Shown: in pieces, positions 1-7,855 of the stretch | Layout of the letters: every line of letters starts with the position of its first letter | How positions within the stretch are numbered: the stretch's first letter is position 1 | NCBI RefSeq assembly: GCF_042432445.1 | Contig: NZ_JBHLXE010000024.1 | Location: forward strand, 38,658 to 102,657 | DNA: 64,000 nucleotides | From: Thorsellia kenyensis | GTDB taxonomy: Bacteria; Pseudomonadota; Gammaproteobacteria; Enterobacterales; Thorselliaceae | Reading direction: 5' to 3' | Made by a program: the position numbers and the translations under genes | The notes under the pieces: generated by a model | Databases searched by the model: none | Told to the model about the DNA's origin: nothing | Seen by the model: only the letters and a program-made list of their open reading frames with translations

Positions 1-45
1 TATGTTATAACATTTTATTTTGCAACTATTAATTATTTTATCTCC

Positions 46-534
46 TCACCTAGTCCAAAGAAATTTCTCACCAAAGTTAGGACTATTCCTTGTATATTTA
101 ATCCGATAAAATGCTAACTGCCATAAAGGCTGGACCAACCGTTTTGCCTCCGGAAATTCGAATTGATATTGAGCCAAAAGCTCTTGATACCTCTTTTCAG
201 TCTCATTAATACATAACGCCTTAGCAAGATATTGTATGCCCTCTATATCTTTCACCTCTCTCGTAGATGAAGCGATAGTTCCAGACACAAAAGGATTACT
301 AAGCAGCATCTTTGCATGCTGTGTTTTCATACTGCTCATAAAATATAAATCCAATATTGGATTTTCAAGAGGCGTCTTTTCCCAACGTTTATTGGATGTC
401 ACATAAAAACAATTTGCACTCCAAAGCGCGGTTTCTTTATCTTCGTTAGTCTTTGCTTGGCAAGTTATAGAAAGAATGAATTGTTTTTTTAAAAATTCAT
501 TAATCAGTTCTGTTGAATCAATTAATTGTGTCAT
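46..534 (-). CDS. YhbP-like UPF0306 family protein (flavin split-barrel fold)
   Basis: The 162-residue product resembles E. coli YhbP (UPF0306) along its whole length. Conserved blocks are a WSANCFYV segment near residues 38-45, an H-A pair in the middle, a GTI strand, a GIQY strand and the C-terminal NFGEKFLW block. The family has the FMN-binding split-barrel fold of pyridoxamine phosphate oxidase relatives, and its substrate is not known. The length matches the family. A weak GAGTAA ribosome binding site lies about nine bases before the ATG. The gene stands alone and is divergent from the next gene. The family assignment is fairly sure; the biochemical role is unknown. Confidence 0.75.
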   Translation of the reverse strand: MTQLIDSTELINEFLKKQFILSITCQAKTNEDKETALWSANCFYVTSNKRWEKTPLENPILDLYFMSSMKTQHAKMLLSNPFVSGTIASSTREVKDIEGIQYLAKALCINETEKRYQELLAQYQFEFPEAKRLVQPLWQLAFYRIKYTRNSPNFGEKFLWTR

Positions 535-744
535 TTATAGTTACTCTTTTTATTTAATTAAAATGAATATTTATTGAGTGTATTATTGTGAATAACGTAA
601 AATTAAGCACAATTACTTAAATTTACAGGTATAATCATTAAATCAATTTAAAATTTATAGGTGAGCGAATAGCAACAAATAAAATCACATGCACAACCTA
701 TACATTTTATTCATTGATTTTTCCTCTAATCATCAGGGTATTGT
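535..744. promoter_or_regulatory. Divergent intergenic region with a possible -10 box
   Basis: This AT-rich spacer separates two divergent genes. A perfect TATAAT stands at 630-635 in the plus direction, about 110 bases before the start of the 475-residue gene. No good -35 box is visible 17 bases upstream of it (gcacaa). It is only a candidate promoter, judged from sequence resemblance. Confidence 0.3.
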
Positions 745-2172
745 ATGTCATTATTTAAATTGCTTGCAGATATTTTTAACTCCATTTTTCCTGTCAAAGA
801 AACCAAGATCACACCTGAAGAACTTATTCAAAGATTTATTCAATTATGTTACGAGGAATCTACCATCAAAACTAAGGCACTTCATCAAGTCCTTTCTTTT
901 AACTCGCCATCAGAAAATGATGGCTTAGCTTTTTTAATGAAAAATAGTTTAGATCAACATTTTTCAAAACTCATTAAAGACTCTATGAATGAAGCTTTTT
1001 TAGTAAAATTACAAAATAATACCCATGACTTAAAAACGCAAATTATTGATAAAGCATTACATTGTTTACTGCAAGAACTGCCCCATTTTACCTTGATTGA
1101 TAAAGATGACAGTACATGCTTTGAAATAGCACTCAATAATGCTGAGGATTTATATGATATTGATACTTCCAATATTTTAAAAAAAACTCAAGATAATTTA
1201 GATGGTGCGATGACACTAAGCCAAATAAGGCAGCATTTACCTGCTATGAATTTAATGGCTGTCGGATACGCACTTGATAATGGATTTTTGTTCGCTCTGT
1301 TACCTGATAATAAAGAGGAAGAGATCAATCAATTAAAATCTGAGCATGGAATGGATTTTTCTATTTATCGTTTTTTAAATAAAATTTACTATGAAAACCT
1401 GACTACACCAGCTAATACAATCAATAGATCACTTGATAATAACAAAACAATTTTAGCTGATTATGAGGATAGAGTCTCCCATCATCCAGGCAAAGAATCT
1501 ATTGACTCTACTTTGACTACCCAAACGAGTATGACAACGCATTCTGGATTTAAAGAGTCCCCTCTATATTCTTCCTTGATATCAAACTTGCAAACCATTT
1601 CTGCACATTTAGCATTAATACCCGAAGAGGTTCATGTATTTGAACAGGCAATTGCAGTTTTAAGATGTGAGTATGTTTCAACCATTGAAACGGATTTGTA
1701 TTTTAAAATTATCAATCAACGCTCAGAAATAAGGCACTTAAACTCTACAGATATTACATTTGAAAAGATAAAATCGAATTCAAATTATTTTGCACAAACA
1801 ACGTTTTCTTTGGGGTTACTATTTGAATCTTTGCCTTTTACTATCCAGGCTGAACTGCCATTTTGTTCTAATATCGCCGAAAATATTCTGGAAAGAATCG
1901 GCTCCAAACTATCCCAAGAAGATCGTTTACTATTAGAAATGCTCTCTGATACTGAGCTGGATGAATACGCAGATGATTTAGGTGAAGAGATTAATGGAAA
2001 CGGTTCACTGATACTGAAGACTCTAAATTCGTTAAACTTAGCTGTTTTGTCTATCGAAAATGGGACTGATGATATGTGCCTAATAATTATAAAAAAAGAG
2101 GCTCTAGATACCGTTTTACAGATACTTGAAAATTTATTACTTACACCAATGGTTATAAATGAGTTTTTTTAA
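745..2172 (+). CDS. Unrecognised 475-residue protein
   Basis: I do not recognise this protein. It has no obvious signal peptide or membrane segments. It looks like two mostly helical regions (about residues 1-210 and 280-475) joined by a Ser/Thr/Asn-rich linker near residues 215-280. The second half is acidic near its end (DELDEYADDLGEE-like stretch). An AGGGT sequence a few bases before the ATG could serve as ribosome binding site. A shorter overlapping frame that starts upstream at 689 is less credible. The gene has no operon partners; its neighbours are a YhbP-like gene and nadV. It could be a lineage-specific cytoplasmic protein or a secreted effector without a classical signal, but nothing in the sequence proves either. 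Confidence 0.7.
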   Translation: MSLFKLLADIFNSIFPVKETKITPEELIQRFIQLCYEESTIKTKALHQVLSFNSPSENDGLAFLMKNSLDQHFSKLIKDSMNEAFLVKLQNNTHDLKTQIIDKALHCLLQELPHFTLIDKDDSTCFEIALNNAEDLYDIDTSNILKKTQDNLDGAMTLSQIRQHLPAMNLMAVGYALDNGFLFALLPDNKEEEINQLKSEHGMDFSIYRFLNKIYYENLTTPANTINRSLDNNKTILADYEDRVSHHPGKESIDSTLTTQTSMTTHSGFKESPLYSSLISNLQTISAHLALIPEEVHVFEQAIAVLRCEYVSTIETDLYFKIINQRSEIRHLNSTDITFEKIKSNSNYFAQTTFSLGLLFESLPFTIQAELPFCSNIAENILERIGSKLSQEDRLLLEMLSDTELDEYADDLGEEINGNGSLILKTLNSLNLAVLSIENGTDDMCLIIIKKEALDTVLQILENLLLTPMVINEFF

Positions 2173-2386
2173 CCGATATCCACAAAAAATTACTCATATA
2201 ATAGTTTAAGGCTTTTTTGGTATAGAGTTAGAGGTTACTTTAGCGTGATGCATTCATAATGCCATGGATTAGATATTTGTAAACCTTTTAATTACCAATT
2301 AAATCTAATGTCTACTCTATAGCCTAAAAAGAAACGTACCACATGTAATTAAAAAGTCAAAATCTCAGAAATGACAGAAAAAGAGT

Positions 2387-3934
2387 TTAAAGTGAACTAA
2401 GAAGCCTATTTCTTATTTCTTCTAGCGAGTAATTCACAATGAGTTCTCCATTTTTAAATACGGTTTTTAATGCATTATCTTTTTCAATTTCTGCAAATGA
2501 AATTTCATCAACCAATGCATATCCAGATAAAGTTTCGATTACTTTTAAAAAGCCTTTTGCCGATTTTTTTACTTTGTCGGTTTTAGGTGATTTGTACACC
2601 ATGAGTTCTTTATTATTTACTATCGCTGCTGTGGCTTTTACGGCAAATCCTAATGAATCCCTTGTGACATATTGATAGCTGTGGGAGCCTACACCAAACA
2701 CAATGTTACTTGATGCAAACCCTTTTTTTTCAAGCCCCTCTAAAATAGATTCTGCACGTGCAAGTGTTATCGAATCACCATAGATTAATCCAACATGAGG
2801 ATCTAGTACTTTATATCCTTTAGAATTGATAGTACCGCCAAATATATCCCATAAAACTTCAATCGAACCCTTACGTTCAACTTCAGTACTTGCATTAGGA
2901 TCACCACATACTAAAGTGAGCGGATCACCACTGTCTGGGCGAAAAACTACTCTACCATCTCTTGCTAATATCTCATTTTTAAATTTTAATGCAGTTTGAG
3001 AAATCGTTCTCCAATAATCAAAACTATCAGCAACATAAGAACAAAATCCATTAGGATATATTGTTGTTATGAACGCCTTAAAAAAATGTTCTTCAGCGAT
3101 GGCTCTCATTTCATCGTCAGATAAATGAATTGCGGTTTTATCTTCAGTTGTTTTAAGTAACTCAAATCCTAAAGCAATATTTGTTGTTGCTGTTGAGTGT
3201 TCACTTGCTGGTATAGAGCAACCTATATTTTTAGATTTATGGCCTTGGTAATATAAATCTAAGTAGTCAATTGCAAGTACACTATCAGTGCCGGTAAAAC
3301 TAAGAAGATGCCCAGCGCTAGACTGAGCTGTATCATACAAACCACTCATGCCTCGAAAACTAAAATCATGGCATTGGAAGGTAATGTGGGTATTATCATC
3401 ACAACTTATTTGGGCATACTTTTCACAAATTTGACGATACTGAAAGGCAATTGTTGCGGCAGTAATGCTTTTCCAATTTTCCGCGTTCATTACCGATTCA
3501 AGATAATTCGTTAACCAAAAAAAATCAGGATGTGTGTTATGAATAGTGTAAATAGGGATTTGTATACTAGAACGTACCCCCTCTGCAAGCGCTTTTATTT
3601 CGATAGGTAAATAACCTAAATCATGTAATGCCTCAATATGATCATATTCTATTGCACCTTTTCCTAAAGCACCTTCCACCCTACGCTTATATTCATTAAC
3701 CACTTCTATTTTTGAACGTTGAAAAAATGTTTCATTCCAGAGATCTATTAAATACCACTTTATAAACCCCTGCAGACCAAAAACGACTACTTTCTCATCC
3801 CAGCAGGATGATTTAGGGATATTTTTATCTGATCTTGGTGTGAAATTAGAAAATACAAGAGAGGTACCTTGAGGGTATTGTTCTTTGTGTGAGACTTTAT
3901 ACCAATCAATGGCGTTTATTGCGGATAGTTTCAT
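2387..3934 (-). CDS. nadV: Nicotinamide phosphoribosyltransferase (NAMPT/NadV type)
   Basis: The product joins nicotinamide to PRPP, giving nicotinamide mononucleotide for NAD salvage. Family signatures are visible: the N-terminal DWYKVSHKEQYP block, the SIPASEHS loop with its catalytic-type histidine, the FRPDSGDP phosphate-binding strand, and the GVGSHSYQ segment near the C-terminus. The length of 515 residues fits the family. I chose the internal ATG at 3934 because AAAGGGA stands about six bases upstream and the protein then begins at the usual place; an upstream ATG at 3982 would add 16 atypical residues. No other NAD genes are adjacent. In bacteria such genes are patchily distributed, which suggests transfer, and this one sits beside mobile-element debris. 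Confidence 0.93.
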   Translation of the reverse strand: MKLSAINAIDWYKVSHKEQYPQGTSLVFSNFTPRSDKNIPKSSCWDEKVVVFGLQGFIKWYLIDLWNETFFQRSKIEVVNEYKRRVEGALGKGAIEYDHIEALHDLGYLPIEIKALAEGVRSSIQIPIYTIHNTHPDFFWLTNYLESVMNAENWKSITAATIAFQYRQICEKYAQISCDDNTHITFQCHDFSFRGMSGLYDTAQSSAGHLLSFTGTDSVLAIDYLDLYYQGHKSKNIGCSIPASEHSTATTNIALGFELLKTTEDKTAIHLSDDEMRAIAEEHFFKAFITTIYPNGFCSYVADSFDYWRTISQTALKFKNEILARDGRVVFRPDSGDPLTLVCGDPNASTEVERKGSIEVLWDIFGGTINSKGYKVLDPHVGLIYGDSITLARAESILEGLEKKGFASSNIVFGVGSHSYQYVTRDSLGFAVKATAAIVNNKELMVYKSPKTDKVKKSAKGFLKVIETLSGYALVDEISFAEIEKDNALKTVFKNGELIVNYSLEEIRNRLLSSL

Positions 3935-4331
3935 TTTATTGTCCCTTTTGATCTGTATTATTTTATGCTCAGATCTAAACAAGTAGATTAGATTTAAATG
4001 ATTAAAGTTGTTTAATTACCACATTAAATGTTTAAAAAATAATACTATTAATTATTTTTTTGTCAATTATGTTTTTTATATCAAACCAAAACTACACATA
4101 AAAATTATTCAATCAATTTATCTATCTTGGGATGCATATTTCCAGTTTAGAAGTCGAAATTATGAGTTAAGCGTGTAAAAAAGCCACATTGACTGCGGGA
4201 AGATCGAATATAACGATTTCCTCTAGTGAAATTGAACTAGGTACCCTATAAAGATACGGTTTTCCTGTAATCATCTTCAGTCTATCTTATATTGCGCATT
4301 CATACGATATTTCTTAAGATTGTTTTTTGTG

Positions 4332-4380
4332 CAGATCTGATTCTAAGCATTTTATTTGGCAGTAAGGGATCAGATCTGAT
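4332..4380. promoter_or_regulatory. Paired CAGATCTGAT palindromes, possible operator
   Basis: CAGATCTGAT at 4332-4341 and its reverse complement ATCAGATCTG at 4369-4378 form a 10-bp perfect inverted repeat. The second copy lies within a 12-bp perfect palindrome. A CAGATCT half copy also lies about 35 bases before the nadV start. Such repeated palindromes look like regulator sites or a cruciform. No regulator can be named from sequence alone. Confidence 0.35.
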
Positions 4381-4474
4381 GTAAACATCTCAGTTTCTCT
4401 ATATCGTTTCGTATTAGATCTCCTACAATTCTTCAAAATAAATGAGAAAATTTCATCTAATAAACTGCACTAGG

Positions 4475-4500
4475 AAGGACTTTAACAGAATGATCTAACA
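4475..4500. repeat. Left arm of 26-bp perfect inverted repeat flanking amtB
   Basis: The 26 bases beginning AAGGACTTTAAC are the exact reverse complement of 6350-6375. Similarity does not extend clearly beyond the 26 bases on either side. A perfect repeat of this size next to transposase debris is most simply a terminal repeat of a mobile element. No target duplication was found at the outer edges. Confidence 0.7.
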
Positions 4501-4824
4501 GGCTTTGAGAAGCTGAAACTGTGATAGGTTTATGTTTGTGTCAGAAACTACATTTGATAATATATTAGGTTCCTTTTAAATTGATTTCGGTAAAAACACC
4601 CCTAAAAACCACATTAGAAATAAAGCATTAAAAATCAATTACTCTAAAAATCCATCATATGCCCACTCTCTTTAAAATAGATGGTTTTGCCTGTTTTGCT
4701 GGGCAAACAAGATTTTTTTTCCCTATCAGAAGAAAAGAATTGTATAAGACATTAAATACATTTAAATTAAATGTGCGGTACATCACGTTTTATATTTTAT
4801 GTAAATTTATTGGAGATCATTGTC

Positions 4825-6078
4825 ATGCATTCTTTTTCAGATATTAATGCGCTAGATACCTTTTGGGTAACGTTTACATCCTTATTGGTACTTTTAATGG
4901 TTATTCCTGGAATGGCATTATTTTATGCAGGTATGGTCAGCCGAAAAAACACACTTTCTGTAGTTATTCAGGTCACTAGTGCTTTTGTCGTTGGATTGTT
5001 TCTTTGGGTTATATTTGGTTACTCTATTGTATTTACTGAATTTAATTCGATTATTGGTGGATTAGATAAAATAGGGCTAAAGGGCACAGTAAATTTATCA
5101 CAAGAAACTTTTTTAATCATTGGTAATATACCTGAATTAAGCTTTGTTATATTCCAAGGAATTTTTGCAGGATTATCTTGCGCTTTAATTGTAGGGGCCT
5201 TAGTGGAAAGAATTAAACTCGTATGCTTACTTGTCTTTGTTACGATTTGGTTTGTTTTTTCTTATTTACCTGTTGCCCATATGGTCTGGTTTTCAAGTGA
5301 GAGCCACCCTGGTTGGTTATTTAAACGAGGTGCATTAGACTTTGCTGGAGGAACAGTAGTACACATTAATGCAGGAGCAGCGGCTATTGTTGGTGCTTTG
5401 ATGATAGGAAGAAGAAAAGGGTTTGATAAAGAAATTTTAAAACCACATAATTTGATAATGACTTATATTGGTGTTGCTTTTTTGTGGGTAGGATGGTTTG
5501 GATTTAATTCAGGCTCTGCTTTAGAGATGTCTTTTAATGCAATTATCTCGTTTTTTAATACATTAATTGCGGGCTTGATAGGCTTATTGACTTGGGCATT
5601 TATAGATCAAATCAAACATAAAAAAATATCTCTTTTAGGACTATGTTCAGGCTTAATTTCTGGTTTAGTCGGCATTACACCCGCCGCAGCTTATGTCGGT
5701 TTTTTAGGTGCGATTTTTATCAGTATTATTACAACTGTATGCTGTTATTTCGTGGTGGAATTAATAAAACACCGTTATAAAATCGATGATAGTTTAGATG
5801 TATTTGGGATCCACGGCATGGGTGGCGTGATAGGGGCGTTATTGACAGGAATTTTCTGTTTTCAATTCTTCGGTGGTACTCAATCAGGTGGATTTATTGA
5901 TTTACTATGGCAGCTATGGATTCAGTTAGAAGGAGTACTAATTACACTCATTTGGTCCTGCTCTGTTAGTTTCGTGGGCATCAAAATACTGCATTTGGTA
6001 TTTAAAGAACCTAGAGTAAGTCTAGAACAAGAAACTCAGGGCCTTGATATAAGCCTACATTCAGAGTCAATCTATTAA
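4825..6078 (+). CDS. amtB: Ammonium transporter, Amt/MEP/Rh family
   Basis: This polytopic inner-membrane protein conducts ammonium/ammonia. It carries the family landmarks in order: IPGMALFYAG in the first helix, FQGIFAG followed by VGALVERIK (gate and early helices), the HINAGAAA helix with the first pore histidine, FLWVGWFGFNSGS, and FGIHGMGG with the second pore histidine. The length of 417 residues is typical for a mature Amt. Unlike E. coli AmtB it lacks an N-terminal signal peptide and starts directly before helix one. The ATG at 4825 is preceded by GGAG nine bases upstream, which decides the start. No PII gene (glnK) is adjacent, unlike the common arrangement. The gene lies between the arms of a 26-bp inverted repeat. 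Confidence 0.95.
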   Translation: MHSFSDINALDTFWVTFTSLLVLLMVIPGMALFYAGMVSRKNTLSVVIQVTSAFVVGLFLWVIFGYSIVFTEFNSIIGGLDKIGLKGTVNLSQETFLIIGNIPELSFVIFQGIFAGLSCALIVGALVERIKLVCLLVFVTIWFVFSYLPVAHMVWFSSESHPGWLFKRGALDFAGGTVVHINAGAAAIVGALMIGRRKGFDKEILKPHNLIMTYIGVAFLWVGWFGFNSGSALEMSFNAIISFFNTLIAGLIGLLTWAFIDQIKHKKISLLGLCSGLISGLVGITPAAAYVGFLGAIFISIITTVCCYFVVELIKHRYKIDDSLDVFGIHGMGGVIGALLTGIFCFQFFGGTQSGGFIDLLWQLWIQLEGVLITLIWSCSVSFVGIKILHLVFKEPRVSLEQETQGLDISLHSESIY

Positions 6079-6132
6079 AAACGGTCAACCCAAGAGGATG
6101 TAATTCAAATTGTGTATTTGCCCCTTTTTGAT

Positions 6133-6150
6133 ATGTTTATTTTTAAACAT
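6133..6150. repeat. Short hairpin downstream of amtB
   Basis: ATGTTTA, a four-T loop and TAAACAT make a 7-bp perfect hairpin about 55 bases after the amtB stop. It is AT-only apart from one G-C pair and is not followed by a clear T run, so it is at best a weak terminator. Confidence 0.25.
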
Positions 6151-6170
6151 TAAAAATAGGCAGGTACCTA

Positions 6171-6368
6171 ATAGACGAAAAACAACTTAAAGCTTTAGGT
6201 GCAAAATTTTCTAAAAACATTAAAACTGAAGCTAACCTAAACCAATTTTCAAGAATAATAAAGGAGATTATTGTTGAAACAGCTTTAAAAAAAGAAATTA
6301 CCGAGCATCTTGGCTATGACAAAAAACAACATACAATGAACTCTAATAGTGTTAGATCATTCTGTTAA
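6171..6368 (+). pseudogene. IS256 (mutator)-type transposase N-terminal fragment
   Basis: About 55 codons translate to a segment resembling the N-terminus of IS256-family transposases: an LKALGAKF opening, then VETALKKEITEHLGYDKK, the family's hallmark ELTEHLGYEK-type motif. After that motif the similarity stops abruptly, and the frame runs into the 26-bp repeat and a TAA. No start codon is evident. The catalytic domain is absent, so this is a dead remnant truncated by a later rearrangement or insertion. Confidence 0.7.
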
Positions 6369-6375
6369 AGTCCTT
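6350..6375. repeat. Right arm of 26-bp perfect inverted repeat flanking amtB
   Basis: This is the exact reverse complement of 4475-4500. It sits at the point where similarity to IS256 transposases ends and just before the IS4-type transposase remnant. It could be the left end of that second insertion or the right end of an element that spans amtB. Confidence 0.7.
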
Positions 6376-6397
6376 TGTTCAAAAACATTTATCTGAG

Positions 6398-7487
6398 ATG
6401 TTATTTGAGACAGTAAGTCATGATACAAAAGCAATAGAATCTAAAGAGAAAGTAAAAACAGTAAAAAATGAAGAAAACTCAACAACTGATACACAACCTG
6501 AAAATAAAAAAGCTCAGCAACCTCCCAAAAAGAGAGAGCGCCCGACAAAAGGAGAACAAGCACTAAACAAAACCCAGCACGAACAAGAGGAAAAAAATTA
6601 ACAGTCATCGGCTCACAGCGCACTAAAACTTACCCCGCAGCAATTGAAATGCATCTTACATTTGATTTGGTAGCGGGTACTGCTAACTATGTTGGGCTTG
6701 ATGCAGATAAAGAAAGTGAAAAACATTATAGGCCATTTGCAGATGAACTTAAAGATACCCTTGTATTAATGAATGCAGGGTATTTTGATATCGAATATTG
6801 TAAAGGAATCAATCAATTTAAAGGATTTTTATTTTATGCGAGCGGATAAAAGTATTAACCCGGAAGTGGTTGATTACTTAGCTCCTGACACACGCGAACG
6901 AATTTCTTGTCTTAAATATGAGAGCGGTCAAACCTCTATTGTAAAACTGAAGAAACTCAATATTGGTAAAGATAAGGTAGTTGATTTAACGGTTAAATGA
7001 TGGAAGTTTGATGAAACATTTAGGGTGTTCAAATTCAGGGATAGAAAAACCAATAATAAAGCATATTTAATCACGAACCTACCTGTGGAGCAGTTTAGTG
7101 CAAAAAGCGTACTTGAATTATATAGCCTAAGGTGGCAAGTATAGCTATTTTCCAAAGAGTTAAAATCATACTGTAGCATAAAAAAAGTGAATACAGCCGA
7201 CCCTAACATTGTAAAATAACGTCTTTAAGGCAAGTATCGGAACTTGTCAAGATAGTTGTCAATTTTTTAATTCAAACCTTGAGTTGTAAGATGATGCTAA
7301 TCTTGTTGATATTATTCAGACTATAAATACAACTAAATCAAACCAGTACTATAAGCCTTTTCACAATCAAATTAAAAAACCAGAATGCACCCAATTTATA
7401 CAATACATGGCTGATAAAGAAATTCGGCATCTTTTTATCGAATCCTTTAAATCGACATTCCGCTGTTCAAAAAGTCACAATTGATTT
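6398..7487 (+). pseudogene. Degenerate IS4-family transposase
   Basis: Conceptual translation across several frameshifts and stops gives an IS4-type DDE transposase. There is a Lys/Pro/Gln-rich segment, then LTFDLVAGTANYVGLDADK, NAGYFDIEYC (the second catalytic Asp strand, now with Asn before Ala), INPEVVDY, YLITNLPVEQF and the Y-x2-R-x3-E-x6-K signature read as YSLRWQV, stop, LFSKELK. A TAG codon replaces the catalytic Glu. Remnants of the C-terminus (ADKEIRHLFIESF) follow. The first catalytic Asp region is missing. The gene cannot make an active enzyme and marks an old mobile-element site. Confidence 0.8.
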
Positions 7488-7571
7488 TTTTAAATTATAT
7501 CAATTGTTTATAAAAAATAACATAATAAAACTCACAAAAAAACCTTTTAAGTAAGCATTTTTTGAACAGCG
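7461..7571. repeat. 13-bp perfect inverted repeat at the end of the IS4 remnant
   Basis: CGCTGTTCAAAAA at 7461-7473 is inverted at 7559-7571. With four mismatches allowed, the match extends to about 23 bases. It may be an element end or a duplicated fragment of the transposase 3' end. Confidence 0.35.
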
Positions 7572-7855
7572 AAATATCGGCTGGAAAATACTGAGCATAG
7601 TCGAATCTAATTATGTAAATATGTACAAAATATAATTTACCTCTAAAGTTTTTTTCATGCTTGGGCGTTATACTCGCCTTAATACTATCTAAAACCTTAG
7701 AAATAGGCTTTACAATAATAAAAAAGAGTTTAAAACTAGCTTTTCTATTATCAAAAACAAATGGTAACGTGGAAAAATAATCTAAATTTTTACTGTTGAC
7801 TAAATATATAGTTAGATCTAAAAAAACATAAACATATTTTGCCATGTTGGATCTA
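7491..7855. other. AT-rich gap, no convincing gene
   Basis: This segment lies between transposase debris and the stop of the 640-residue gene. A minus-strand open frame runs through it from inside that gene, but it is low-complexity and unsupported. Apart from one arm of an inverted repeat, nothing recognisable was seen. Confidence 0.4.

Larger units (their letters stand above)
3935..4824. other. Long noncoding gap between nadV and amtB with palindromes and an inverted-repeat arm
   Basis: This 890-bp stretch carries no convincing gene. It contains an exact palindrome ATCAGATCTGAT at 4369-4380 and a second CAGATCTGAT at 4332-4341, with a half copy (CAGATCT) at 3970-3976 upstream of nadV. It also contains the left arm (4475-4500) of a 26-bp perfect inverted repeat whose partner lies downstream of amtB. 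The remainder reads as decayed sequence. The 62-codon open frame at 4659 has no recognisable content. Confidence 0.5.

Noticed and set aside
689..928. 79-codon plus-strand open frame overlapping the 475-residue gene
   Set aside because: It is out of frame with the long gene, Ser/Leu/Phe-rich and has no recognisable content; the 475-codon frame is far more credible.
6441..6623. 60-codon minus-strand hydrophobic frame
   Set aside because: It is antisense to the IS4-type transposase remnant; the hydrophobicity arises from the Lys/Glu-rich sense strand.
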